The notes: a model not told the origin generated them from the sequence alone. A stretch of DNA of 64,000 bases from an uncultured Bacteroidales bacterium (GCA_944326235.1 CALVDH010000008.1:1-64000); one strand, 5' to 3'; numbered from the stretch's first letter, positions 47,171-55,678 are shown. Made by a program: numbers and translations.

Positions 47171-47857
47171 ATGAATATCAGGAATATCTTCAAGGCATGC
47201 ATTATTGTGCCGGCCGCTCTGGCCGCACTTGCCTCCTGCAACACGGAACAGACTGAATACTTCAACGCTTATCTCACTGCCGTAGAGACAGAAGGACAGC
47301 CATACAAATGCTTCTTCATAAGTGATGACTCCCTCACGGTCATACCCCTCAACTACTATTCCAATATCGAAAACCTGAATACAGACGACCGGCTGATCGC
47401 CACTTTCACCATTCCTTCCGGAGAGATAACGGACCCCGTGGAAGTAGAGTTTGTTTCATTTGTCCAGATGATTCCGCAGGACATACTTCAGACCTCGTCC
47501 ATTGACACTGTCGGCAATGATCCGGCCGACCCCCTGACCATGTGGCAGAGCGGCGGTATAGAAGGGACATCCCGCTTTCTGACCATCAACTTCATCTACC
47601 AGGCAGCCGCCAGCGGCATTCAGCACAAAATATACCTCGTGGACGACCTGAGCACCGAAAATCCGGACAAAGACGGCTATTATCATCTGAAATTCAGGCA
47701 TGACGCCAAGAAAGACCAGCCTCAGCTCACCGCATCCAGCGTAGCCACATTCCCTCTCCCTGAAAAATATACAGCCCCCGGTATAAAGGGTCTCAAGGTA
47801 GACTTCAACACCATCAGTGAGGATAAGGACAGTACGCTTACTCTTACTTTCAAATAG
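47171..47857 (+). CDS. NigD-like lipoprotein
   Basis: A 228-residue lipoprotein. The signal peptide ends in the lipobox AALASC (Cys23). The mature region follows the NigD-like pattern of Bacteroidales: an early SDDSLTVIPLNYYSNI strand, DRLIATFTI, and a later FLTINFIYQ-like strand with YLVDDLSTENPDKDGYYHLKFRHDA. NigD-like proteins are surface or periplasmic lipoproteins of unclear role. It lies 69 bp after the M28 peptidase and is followed by a strong terminator that marks the end of the core region. Confidence 0.65.
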   Translation: MNIRNIFKACIIVPAALAALASCNTEQTEYFNAYLTAVETEGQPYKCFFISDDSLTVIPLNYYSNIENLNTDDRLIATFTIPSGEITDPVEVEFVSFVQMIPQDILQTSSIDTVGNDPADPLTMWQSGGIEGTSRFLTINFIYQAAASGIQHKIYLVDDLSTENPDKDGYYHLKFRHDAKKDQPQLTASSVATFPLPEKYTAPGIKGLKVDFNTISEDKDSTLTLTFK

Positions 47858-47945
47858 GTCCCTGCAAGGCAAGATTATCGCTGTCCGGAGTCATCTGCGC
47901 AATGCCGGCGCAGGAATACTTCTGCAAGTGGGCTTAAACCGTATA

Positions 47946-47978
47946 CAAAGTGCGCACGACAAGCGCACTTTGTTTTTT
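47946..47978 (+). terminator. Rho-independent terminator
   Basis: CAAAGTGCGC (47946-47955) pairs with GCGCACTTTG (47963-47972), a perfect 10-bp stem with 7-nt loop, followed by six T (47973-47978). It ends the gmk-nadD-M28-NigD side and separates it from the accessory cassette. Confidence 0.85.
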
Positions 47979-48036
47979 ATGCTTCGATAATAAAAGAAGT
48001 TTCATAGTTCAGAGGGTTCTCCACCGATTGCTATAT

Positions 48037-48067
48037 TTTGCAAAAAATCCAATTATTCGTATATTGC
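48037..48067 (+). promoter_or_regulatory. Possible promoter of the sigma-RyR cassette
   Basis: TTTG (48037-48040), 19 nt, TATATTGC (48060-48067). Spacing is exact but the -7 differs from TAnnTTTG in its last two bases. It lies 14 nt before the sigma factor ATG. The cassette may also be read by its own sigma factor. Confidence 0.4.
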
Positions 48068-48081
48068 GCAAAATTTAAACA

Positions 48082-48639
48082 ATGACAGACGGACAAATTC
48101 TTCAATCCCTGATATCACGAGATGAGACTGTCACAAGGCAGTTCCTTTTCAAGGATTGTCGTCCTCTGTTCAAAAGCATCATAAATAAAGTTTTCTCATA
48201 CCATGTAGACTATGATGAATTCGTAAATGAATTCTACCTGTACTTAATGGATGATGATGCGCGGCGGCTTCGTCAATTCCAAGGACGGAGTTCAATATTC
48301 CAATGGCTCAAAGTTGTAGCCGTACGTTATTTCATTGCAAAGAGGGACAACGTGATAGACATGACCGGCAAGAAGCCTCTTCCACCCAAAGAGCAGCAGA
48401 TGACGGACCTGTCGAACGCTCGCATGGACATGAAAACCTTGCTGAACCTCATGCCGAATAAACGATACGTACACATTATACAGAGCCTTATTTTGGAAGA
48501 CAGGGATCCGGCATCTGTCGCGGAAGAACTGTCTGTAACTATTGATAATTTGTACAACTTAAAAAAACGTGCTGTCGCAGCCATGACCAGGATAGCACTT
48601 AACGAAGCTGCTTATTATGAAAAAGGAAATAGAAAATAA
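48082..48639 (+). CDS. ECF-like RNA polymerase sigma factor
   Basis: A 185-residue sigma-70 family protein without regions 1 and 3. Region 2 is seen in DYDEFVNEFYLYLMDDDARRL and GRSSIFQWLKVVAVRYFI. Region 4 (about 125-175) has the helix-turn-helix PASVAEELSVTIDNLYNLKKRAVAAM. It resembles Bacteroidota ECF sigma factors but the linker contains an unusual KKPLPPKEQQ stretch. The next gene overlaps its end by 23 bp and starts with an anti-sigma-like segment, so the pair is likely a sigma/anti-sigma switch that drives the RyR cassette. It could also be a sigma-like adaptor without promoter activity. Confidence 0.8.
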   Translation: MTDGQILQSLISRDETVTRQFLFKDCRPLFKSIINKVFSYHVDYDEFVNEFYLYLMDDDARRLRQFQGRSSIFQWLKVVAVRYFIAKRDNVIDMTGKKPLPPKEQQMTDLSNARMDMKTLLNLMPNKRYVHIIQSLILEDRDPASVAEELSVTIDNLYNLKKRAVAAMTRIALNEAAYYEKGNRK

Positions 48640-49582
48640 GACCATCTCTTCCGAAACTATCGCCGCCTACCTGGATGGAAATGCAACAGCGGAAGAGTGC
48701 GAGGCAATCATTGATGCCATTCAGAAAGATGCCTCGTTAAGAGAATTATTCCGGATATCTTTGGCGACAGACTTCATTGACCCGCTCCCGATGACAGCCA
48801 TCGCCGCAAACTGCAAAGACAGCGGCCGATGCTGCCTGAAATGCGAAAGCTATATCCTGCACAAAAGAGGAATATCATTCAATGAGCAGACTCTTGAGAA
48901 CCATGCGGCTGAAAACGGATGGCTGGATGACAAAGGTACAGCCCTTTTCAATATAGGCAGATTGCTGGAATCCTTTGGTATTACCATATCCCGTACATAC
49001 GGAAGCAGTATAATTGATATAAACAATGCGCTCAACGAAGGCAAGGACATTATCGTTGCCATCGATGGTGGAGAACTTACAGGAGACAGAGAAAAGGAAT
49101 TCCTAGAAGACATCCATGACGGTCATAAGCCGGACCATACTGTTGTCATATTGTCCTGCAACACCGAAAAAAGACTTATCACCTTGTTTGACCCTGACAG
49201 CAAGCATGAGGAAGACACTTATAGTTATAAGGTATTCCTTGATGCATGGGCTGATTCCAATTACTACATGATAACAGTAAATCCAAACGGAATGAACAAC
49301 TATGTTCCAAAACCGATAGATCTGTCGGATGTAGAACTCAGCGAGGAGCTCAATGATTTAAGAGAGGCTATTGCGGAAAACGCCCACGAAGTATGGGCAG
49401 AGAACCGCATGGCTGAAGGATGGACATACGGCCCGCAAAGAAACGACGTGCTCAAACAGACTCCGGACATGGTTTCATATTCACAGCTTCCCGAATCAGA
49501 GAAAAATTATGACCGCGAAATGGCAGTAAAGACCATAAAACTCCTCATAAAGCTTGGATACGATATTGTAAAACGCAAATAA
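48617..49582 (+). CDS. Anti-sigma-like / papain-fold (C39-like) / RyR domain fusion
   Basis: A 321-residue fusion. Residues 10-50 (TIAAYLDGNATAEECEAIIDAI) look like the cytoplasmic N-terminus of anti-sigma factors. Residues about 65-215 have the layout of a C39/papain-like cysteine peptidase: Cys72/73 in RCCLKCESYILHKRGI, the GW-DDKGTALFNIGRLLESFGI helix pair, His174 in PDHTVVIL, and Asp192 in LFDPDS. Residues about 242-318 are an RyR domain (ENAHEVWAENRMAEGWTYGP then LPESEKNYDREMAVKTIKLL). There is no signal peptide or TM, so it is cytoplasmic. It overlaps the sigma gene by 23 bp. I infer that RyR ligand binding gates the peptidase or releases the sigma factor. Confidence 0.7.
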   Translation: MKKEIENKTISSETIAAYLDGNATAEECEAIIDAIQKDASLRELFRISLATDFIDPLPMTAIAANCKDSGRCCLKCESYILHKRGISFNEQTLENHAAENGWLDDKGTALFNIGRLLESFGITISRTYGSSIIDINNALNEGKDIIVAIDGGELTGDREKEFLEDIHDGHKPDHTVVILSCNTEKRLITLFDPDSKHEEDTYSYKVFLDAWADSNYYMITVNPNGMNNYVPKPIDLSDVELSEELNDLREAIAENAHEVWAENRMAEGWTYGPQRNDVLKQTPDMVSYSQLPESEKNYDREMAVKTIKLLIKLGYDIVKRK

Positions 49583-49592
49583 ACAACAGACT

Positions 49593-50471
49593 ATGATAAG
49601 ACCTTCTGAATTTATCCATCCAGAAGACAATGCAGCCCTGCAGCAGATAGAGAGTATCCCCGGCTTCCCCGCACTCGTAAAAAAAATCATGTCGCTGGGC
49701 CTTGAGCAGCTCCAGTACGGAATCAACACGGCATCCGCCATACGATTGTCTCCTATCCAGTTGCCTGATCTCTACAGGCACCTGCCTCCGATATGCCGTT
49801 TTCTCGGCATCAAGGAACCAGAATTTTACTTGGAAATGAACCCAATGCCCAATGCCTATACTTTCGGAGACACCCGCATATTCATCACCGTAACCTCTGG
49901 TCTCGTAGAGATGATGGACGATGAAGAACTGGACACTGTCCTGGCGCACGAATGCGGCCATATCCTCTGCCGCCACGTGCTGTACCACAGCATCGCCCAG
50001 TACATCATGAAAGGGGCGGATGCGCTGGGCATACTGGGCAACCTGACCATTCCTATCCAGTATGCCATACTCTACTGGTACAGGAAAAGCGAGCTGTCCT
50101 GCGACAGATGCGCCAGCATCATCACCTCGCCGGACACTGTCACACGCACCATGGCCCGTCTGGCCGGAGGACCGAAAGATCTCACCCAGAACATCAACAT
50201 GGAAGAATGGGCACGCCAGGCTGACAAATACGAAGAGATAAGAACAGACGGCCTGTGGAACAAGATACTGCAAGTCTCCGCGACAATGGGGCTCAGTCAT
50301 CCGTTCCATGCCGTCAGGGTTCGCGAGATCCTCAAATGGAAAAACAGCAGGCAATACAACGCCATCGTCAACAATATAAACCAAATGCACTCTGGGAAAA
50401 CATGCCCTGCATGCCATAATGAAGTAAGCGATGACTGGAAATACTGCAAATACTGCGGGAAAAGACTATAG
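49593..50471 (+). CDS. M48-family metallopeptidase with C-terminal zinc ribbon
   Basis: A 292-residue M48 (HtpX/Ste24-like) zinc peptidase. The active site is HECGH (119-123) with the third ligand Glu167 in RKSELSCDR. A hydrophobic stretch around 140-162 may insert into the membrane. A C-terminal zinc ribbon (about 270-292) has CPACHNEV and CKYCGKRL. There is no signal peptide, so the active site is cytoplasmic or at the inner face of the membrane. It starts 10 bp after the C39-like/RyR gene in the same operon. Two different protease folds in one cassette suggest a proteolytic effector or relay. Confidence 0.85.
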   Translation: MIRPSEFIHPEDNAALQQIESIPGFPALVKKIMSLGLEQLQYGINTASAIRLSPIQLPDLYRHLPPICRFLGIKEPEFYLEMNPMPNAYTFGDTRIFITVTSGLVEMMDDEELDTVLAHECGHILCRHVLYHSIAQYIMKGADALGILGNLTIPIQYAILYWYRKSELSCDRCASIITSPDTVTRTMARLAGGPKDLTQNINMEEWARQADKYEEIRTDGLWNKILQVSATMGLSHPFHAVRVREILKWKNSRQYNAIVNNINQMHSGKTCPACHNEVSDDWKYCKYCGKRL

Positions 50472-50504
50472 CATTTTTTATAAACCCTTAAACTACCTGA
50501 AATT

Positions 50505-50759
50505 ATGTTTTTTGACGAAAACGGCATTCTCGATCTGGACGGGATGGTCTGCGAATCCCCGTCTTTCAAGAAGATTTTGGAAGACGGACTTGTAACTGAG
50601 GAAGAACTCAAAGAGCAGTCCGACAAGATTATCGGTATTCTCCACGACATGGAGAAACAGTACTGCGAGGAGGAGCTCCGCGCTATTAAGAACCTGCTCG
50701 TGGAGACAAGCGTACTCTACGCGGCCTATCAGCAATTCTCTATTCAGTCCAACAGATAA
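50505..50759 (+). CDS. Small acidic helical protein of unknown function
   Basis: An 84-residue protein, all predicted helix after residue 18, acidic, with no TM segment. VCESPSFKKILEDGLVTEEEL and LHDMEKQYCEEELRAIKNLL would form two amphipathic helices. It lies between the M48 peptidase (33 bp upstream) and the zinc-ribbon membrane protein (13 bp downstream) on the same strand, so it belongs to the operon. It may be an adaptor or inhibitor of one of the proteases. I recognise no family. Confidence 0.6.
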   Translation: MFFDENGILDLDGMVCESPSFKKILEDGLVTEEELKEQSDKIIGILHDMEKQYCEEELRAIKNLLVETSVLYAAYQQFSIQSNR

Positions 50760-50772
50760 AACAACAACAGCA

Positions 50773-51291
50773 ATGGGAACATTCAAGACGGCCAAGACTC
50801 TGACAGGAGCGGCACCTTACATCTCCGACATCGCATCAAAAATACAGGAGACATTCCAAATCGAAGGCTACGAAGTCTTAAAGGAGTCCCTTTTCAGCGG
50901 CTCGTATGACATATCCATCACAAAAGGAGGCACATTCAAGGCAATTCTGGGAATGAGGACAGCCCTCAAGATATCCCTTGTCCCCCAGGGCAATGACGTG
51001 AACTTCGAAGCCGGAGTCGGTATATTCGGCCAGCAGGCCATCCCCACCATCATATCCATGCTGTTTTTCTGGCCCGTACTGATAACCCAGATATGGGGTC
51101 TGGTACAGCAGTCGCAGCTTGATGACAGGGCTCTTGCCATCGCTGAGCAGACCTTAGTCACACACACCTGCACCTCTGACACGACCTCTACATCCCAGAC
51201 AGAGCAAAGCATGAATAAATTCTGTACCGGATGCGGCACTAGAATCACAACACCCGCTAAGTTCTGTCCTAATTGCGGAAAAGCACTTTAA
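50773..51291 (+). CDS. Membrane protein with C-terminal zinc ribbon
   Basis: A 172-residue protein. Residues 1-85 form an alpha/beta domain (SDIASKIQETFQIEGYEVLKES, then ITKGGTFKAILGMRTALKISL). A hydrophobic segment at about 89-112 is followed by a Ser/Thr-rich linker and a zinc ribbon (149-172) with CTGCGTRI and CPNCGKAL. It shares the zinc-ribbon ending with the M48 peptidase two genes upstream, which suggests a common partner or binding site. It precedes the small RyR gene by 4 bp. Confidence 0.65.
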   Translation: MGTFKTAKTLTGAAPYISDIASKIQETFQIEGYEVLKESLFSGSYDISITKGGTFKAILGMRTALKISLVPQGNDVNFEAGVGIFGQQAIPTIISMLFFWPVLITQIWGLVQQSQLDDRALAIAEQTLVTHTCTSDTTSTSQTEQSMNKFCTGCGTRITTPAKFCPNCGKAL

Positions 51292-51295
51292 CTCA

Positions 51296-51598
51296 ATGAG
51301 CGACAGAAAGAGCAAAAAATATAGACCGGAGCCGGTGGATGTAAGCAACGTTCATCTGCCGGACTCTCTTGGCATACTGTCTGAACTGATAGCTAAAAAC
51401 GTACATGAGGTATGGGCGAAATCAAGGATGGAAGAAGGATGGACCTACGGGCCTGAAAGGGACGATACCGCGAAGACCCACCCTCATCTTGTACCATATG
51501 AAGAACTTCCCGAATCCGAAAAGGACTATGACCGCGACACAGCCATTGGCACCCTCAAACTCATAGTCAAACTCGGCTACACAATAAAAACTGAATAA
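51296..51598 (+). CDS. Stand-alone RyR domain protein
   Basis: A 100-residue protein that is essentially one RyR domain: VHEVWAKSRMEEGWTYGPERDD followed by PHLVPYEELPESEKDYDRDTAIGTLKLIVKLGY. RyR domains were first seen as repeats in the ryanodine receptor and occur in prokaryotic conflict systems, where they are proposed ligand sensors. It closely resembles the RyR domain at the end of the C39-like fusion protein (about half of the positions are the same by eye). The channel-like gene follows 4 bp downstream. It may be a soluble competitor or sensor subunit for the other two RyR proteins. Confidence 0.85.
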   Translation: MSDRKSKKYRPEPVDVSNVHLPDSLGILSELIAKNVHEVWAKSRMEEGWTYGPERDDTAKTHPHLVPYEELPESEKDYDRDTAIGTLKLIVKLGYTIKTE

Positions 51599-51602
51599 TA
51601 CA

Positions 51603-53726
51603 ATGAAAACATCATACCTTAGAAAATGGATGGATTCCAATCTTTTAGGAAGCACTAAGCGCCAGATACTCTTTCTTCTGACAGCTAATATAGTCTGCTT
51701 CGTAATTGTATTTATACTTTGGGGGCTGTATGATGTTATATTCGCTGACTGCCTGTCTACATCAACCTCAAATGAATCAAGTAATTTCCTATGGAAAGTT
51801 TACAATCACTACATTGACACAGGCAATCAGGCAGAGATAAAGGGGCATGAACGCATTGTGGCATTCATAACCAGCTTCATCGGCTCAATTCTGTTCGGAT
51901 GCCTGTTGATTTCCACTTTGTCGAACATCATAGAGCGTCGCGTCGAGAAATGCCGCAGCGGCATGGTCAGATACAGGATGTCCGACCACTACGTCATCAT
52001 AGGTGCAGATGCCATGCTGCCAGGACTGATTCATCAACTCTTCTCCAAGGATTCCCGTAGCCAGATTGTAATCCAGACCACAAAAGATATCGAAGAGGCC
52101 CGCAGGAAGCTGTTTTCCCAGATTCCACACGAATATGAAAAGAGGATTTATTTCTGCTATGCCCGCAGGGACTCCAAAGAAGAACTTGAATCCATCCATA
52201 TCGCAGAAGCGCGGGAACTCTACATACTGGGAGACAGCGGAGAGATAGATGATGTCGAGTACTATCATGACTCCATGAACGTGGACTGCCTCTACCTGAC
52301 CGGCATTATCTGCAAAGAGCACCGACGCTCAGAACCGCTTCCTTGCCACATGCTTATGGAGTACCGCTCCACATTCAATGTGTTCCAATGCTCTGATATA
52401 CCGGGAGAGATAAAGAAGTACGTCGACCTGCATCCATTCAATTTCTATGAAACATGGTCCAGGAAGGTACTGGTAATGAACAAAGCCAGCCGGATTCTCT
52501 CTAACAGCGGGATGTATTCTGAATCTGAGATCCATTACAGGCCGCTGGACTACAAACATATCGACTACAATTCAAATAATTACGTCCATCTGGTGATTAT
52601 AGGCATGTCCAGGATGGGAGAGGCACTGGCCATCGAGACTGCCCACATAGCCCATTACCCCAACTTCATACGCGACAAGAAGAAAAAAACACGCATCACG
52701 TTCATTGACTCCAACGCGCGGGAAGAGATGGACAAGTTCAAACAGTCGTTTCCCCATCTTTTTGATGTGTCCTACAGCCGTTTCATAGACGCAGAGACAG
52801 GCACTGAGATACTTTCTGCCCCTCTTGACAAGTACGCCGGTCTGGGCACGGATTTCATAGACACTGAATGGCAGTTCGTACACGGACGAGCCGAATCTGA
52901 AGCCGTAAAGAACCTGCTGTGCCGTTGGGCGGAGGATCCGGATGCCCTCATAACCGTTGCTGTCTGCCTCAATCTCACCCACACCTCCATAGCCACGGCA
53001 ATGTATCTTCCTGACAGCGTACTCTCGAAGGACATTCCGGTACTGGTCCAGCAACGCATCACCACAGCCATCATAGACAACATCTCCGGCGAGACAGAGA
53101 CTCAGGAAAAGTACTACAAATACCGGAACCTGAAGCCGTTCGGCATGCTGTGCGAATGCCTGACTCCCGACAACACCCTGCAGGAACAGGCAGAACGCAT
53201 AAACCACATATACAACCTTACCTACACCCACAACGATAAACGGACAGTGCCTGATGCCGACCTTTACACATACATTATGGAAGAACCCGCGGAGAAATAC
53301 AGGAAGGACTGGGAAGTTTTAAAAGAAAAAAAGCCAGTCGCCAAGCAATGGTCCAACCTTTACAATGCATGCTCCATTCCCACCAAACTTAGATTCTCAG
53401 GAATCTGTCCGAATGAACTGAAGAACCTCACGGTAATTGATAACGAAAAGGTTAGAATTATCGCGGAAGTAGAGCACAACCGCTGGAATATCGAAGAGCT
53501 CATGCTGGGTTACAGACCATTCAACCTCGATGAAAACGCTGAGTTCCAGAATTTATCAGATACAGAACAGAACGATGTCTTTGAAGATAAAAAGAATATG
53601 TACATCCACCGCGACATACGCGAGTACAGCCAGTTGTCCGAACGGACTAAGATATACGACATAACTACCAGCAAATACATACCGTATATCGTAAATGGCA
53701 TAAACAACAAAAATCCACAGATATGA
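51603..53726 (+). CDS. CASTOR/POLLUX-like channel with two RCK domains and RyR domain
   Basis: A 707-residue inner-membrane protein. TM1 (about 22-42), a pore-loop-like stretch with IDTGNQAE (71-78), and TM2 (about 86-109) lead directly into SNIIERRVEKCRSG and a first Rossmann/RCK domain (from 128, HYVIIGADAM). A second Rossmann domain starts at 330 with LVIIGMSRMG. The C-terminus (about 608-698) is a divergent RyR domain (AEVEHNRWNIEELMLGYRP). The motif DTGNQAE matches the ADSGNHAD-type filter region of plant CASTOR/POLLUX channels, and the linker after TM2 also resembles theirs. I infer an ion channel gated by a nucleotide or other ligand. There is no TVGYG K+ filter. Last gene of the plus-strand cassette. 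Confidence 0.75.
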   Translation: MKTSYLRKWMDSNLLGSTKRQILFLLTANIVCFVIVFILWGLYDVIFADCLSTSTSNESSNFLWKVYNHYIDTGNQAEIKGHERIVAFITSFIGSILFGCLLISTLSNIIERRVEKCRSGMVRYRMSDHYVIIGADAMLPGLIHQLFSKDSRSQIVIQTTKDIEEARRKLFSQIPHEYEKRIYFCYARRDSKEELESIHIAEARELYILGDSGEIDDVEYYHDSMNVDCLYLTGIICKEHRRSEPLPCHMLMEYRSTFNVFQCSDIPGEIKKYVDLHPFNFYETWSRKVLVMNKASRILSNSGMYSESEIHYRPLDYKHIDYNSNNYVHLVIIGMSRMGEALAIETAHIAHYPNFIRDKKKKTRITFIDSNAREEMDKFKQSFPHLFDVSYSRFIDAETGTEILSAPLDKYAGLGTDFIDTEWQFVHGRAESEAVKNLLCRWAEDPDALITVAVCLNLTHTSIATAMYLPDSVLSKDIPVLVQQRITTAIIDNISGETETQEKYYKYRNLKPFGMLCECLTPDNTLQEQAERINHIYNLTYTHNDKRTVPDADLYTYIMEEPAEKYRKDWEVLKEKKPVAKQWSNLYNACSIPTKLRFSGICPNELKNLTVIDNEKVRIIAEVEHNRWNIEELMLGYRPFNLDENAEFQNLSDTEQNDVFEDKKNMYIHRDIREYSQLSERTKIYDITTSKYIPYIVNGINNKNPQI

Positions 53727-53772
53727 TAAAACCGTTATTGAATTCCGCTCAGCATACTGGCACTTTATTTCC

Positions 53773-55650
53773 CTAATTGAAATCAGCACTGACACTCTGT
53801 CCGCACAGTTTCTCAATCTCTCTTATATATGCTTCTTCAAAAGTACTGTCTTTAAGGAGATTATCTATATCTACCTTGGATACATCCGTTTTATTATAGA
53901 ACGTAATGAAGTTATTGACGCCTTCATCAAAACATGACGACACGATATCCGATACTTTGCGAGGAAAGTCCAGCCCCTTTATCTTCATATCATTGTTATC
54001 CATATATGCAGAAAACATATCCTGCTCGACAGCATCAAACTCCATTCTGCGCCATGCATAAATATATCCGGCCAGATAATATGAACTCTTTTTGAAAATA
54101 GGCAAACGTTCAATGTACTTGGAATCTTTCTCCTGAATAAGATCCCGCACGCGGTCCAATATCTGACAGGCAATTATGAATCTAAAACAACGTCTGTTGA
54201 ACTCCTTTCTTGAATCATCTTCCAACAGACTGCTGTCAAATACTTTCTCATACTCGGTCTTCTGAAATACCCGAGACTTGCTTAATCCTGCACGGAGAGA
54301 CCTGGCCATAAACAGATACACAGCCCTATATGCCAAAGCTACGTTTACCATGCTTATCACCAGCTGCCCTTTTTTAGCCTCTCTTCCCTCACCTTTCCTA
54401 TCATACACGATATCAAAACGCTTCAGGACATCCGCAATCTCTATCTGCACAGGGTCATTGGCCATCAGTGAAAAACTCTTGACAGAATTCTGATTATTGG
54501 TAGCCTTGATGATATTCATCTTGAAATCCGTCTGATTCGGGCTTATCTCATAAATCCGGACCAGAACATTGGCAGGACGGAAATTATCACTTGTATTCTT
54601 ACCGTACTTTGCACTGAACAAGGCATTCACAGTCTGACATCCGTTTATAATCTGCATATTGGAAAGACTGAGACTCATAGTTTTCCGTTTCTCATTAGAG
54701 TTTCCCAGAGTCATCTTGTCGCAAATTATACTGATGCCGTTGTTCATATACGGGAACCACAGGCTTTGATCGCTGGTAATAGTAGCAATGATATCCTTAT
54801 TGACATTGCCCCTGTCTCCTAAATACAAACGGATATTCTCAGAATAAAGCTGATTGTGGTGATATTTATTCTGAAGACGTATAAACTCATTGACATTGCA
54901 CATACCGATTATGACCTTCTGCGGAAGCCCCAGACTGGCCCCGGTATTGTTTTCCAGCCGATACGCATATTGTCCGTCATTAACAATCTCCATAGTCTCC
55001 TCACCAACCTGAATCTTTCCTTCCTGAGCCAGTTGCAGAATCTCAGCCACTCCATATATCTGAACAGAAAAACCAAGCAGCTGCCTGTCCTGGGCAAACC
55101 GGGCCATCGCATTGTCTATCTCATTTTGATTATCCTTATAAACTCCTGTTGCATTGTTGATATAATGACAATACACAACTACCCTCCTATTCCTTCTTGC
55201 CTCCAGAAAGTCTGCACACTTTTGCTTAATCTCGACAACGACCTCGTTATCGGACGGGGCGTCTAAAAATTCAGGATGAACAAAGTTGTTGTTGACGAAA
55301 GTAGTAAAATTAAGCAGATCTACCGGCGAAACGCTTTTGTTGGGTCCTTCAAAAATCTTGAATTGGAAAATATGAAGCTGCCTGACTTTAGAACTGTCTG
55401 TCTCAATCAACGCATACGCGTCAATCAACAGCTCATTGCGCCCTGCAATGTACTTATCAGTTATCACAAAATCCTCAAAAAAGCCATCCTCAGAATAGTC
55501 CATCACCAACGAGGCAGACATTGCCATATACAACATCTCATCACTGGCCTCAGATACAGACCTCGTTGATTTCCCGGCATTGATTTCAAAATGTCCGTTA
55601 GTTCTTCTAAAGAAATCCAATTCTTTTTGCAGTTCCTCGGTTTTGTACAT
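53773..55650 (-). CDS. AIPR-family (abortive infection phage resistance) protein
   Basis: A 625-residue protein of the AIPR family (PF10592 type). The characteristic core is at about 300-400: FPYMNNGISIICDKM, then MQIINGCQTVNALF and LVRIYEI, ending with IIKATNNQNSVK. The N-terminal region (about 50-170) with an LIDAYAL segment and FQFKIFEG resembles a restriction-endonuclease-like fold (D...QxK pattern). The family is linked to abortive infection and restriction-type defence. It has its own promoter (55679-55708) but lies on the same strand 61 bp after the CHAT gene. It is convergent with the channel gene. Confidence 0.85.
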   Translation of the reverse strand: MYKTEELQKELDFFRRTNGHFEINAGKSTRSVSEASDEMLYMAMSASLVMDYSEDGFFEDFVITDKYIAGRNELLIDAYALIETDSSKVRQLHIFQFKIFEGPNKSVSPVDLLNFTTFVNNNFVHPEFLDAPSDNEVVVEIKQKCADFLEARRNRRVVVYCHYINNATGVYKDNQNEIDNAMARFAQDRQLLGFSVQIYGVAEILQLAQEGKIQVGEETMEIVNDGQYAYRLENNTGASLGLPQKVIIGMCNVNEFIRLQNKYHHNQLYSENIRLYLGDRGNVNKDIIATITSDQSLWFPYMNNGISIICDKMTLGNSNEKRKTMSLSLSNMQIINGCQTVNALFSAKYGKNTSDNFRPANVLVRIYEISPNQTDFKMNIIKATNNQNSVKSFSLMANDPVQIEIADVLKRFDIVYDRKGEGREAKKGQLVISMVNVALAYRAVYLFMARSLRAGLSKSRVFQKTEYEKVFDSSLLEDDSRKEFNRRCFRFIIACQILDRVRDLIQEKDSKYIERLPIFKKSSYYLAGYIYAWRRMEFDAVEQDMFSAYMDNNDMKIKGLDFPRKVSDIVSSCFDEGVNNFITFYNKTDVSKVDIDNLLKDSTFEEAYIREIEKLCGQSVSADFN

Positions 55651-55678
55651 AATATCTCAAACTTATCCAATTCGAATA

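Noticed and set aside
51603..53726. Simple Trk/Ktr potassium uptake regulator or K+ channel
   Set aside because: There is no TVGYG-type filter; the pore stretch IDTGNQAE and the terminal RyR domain fit a CASTOR/POLLUX-like protein better.
48082..55650. Integrated phage or ICE
   Set aside because: No integrase, portal, terminase, relaxase or conjugation genes and no att repeats around the region. The only tyrosine recombinase (21950-22849) is chromosomal XerD.
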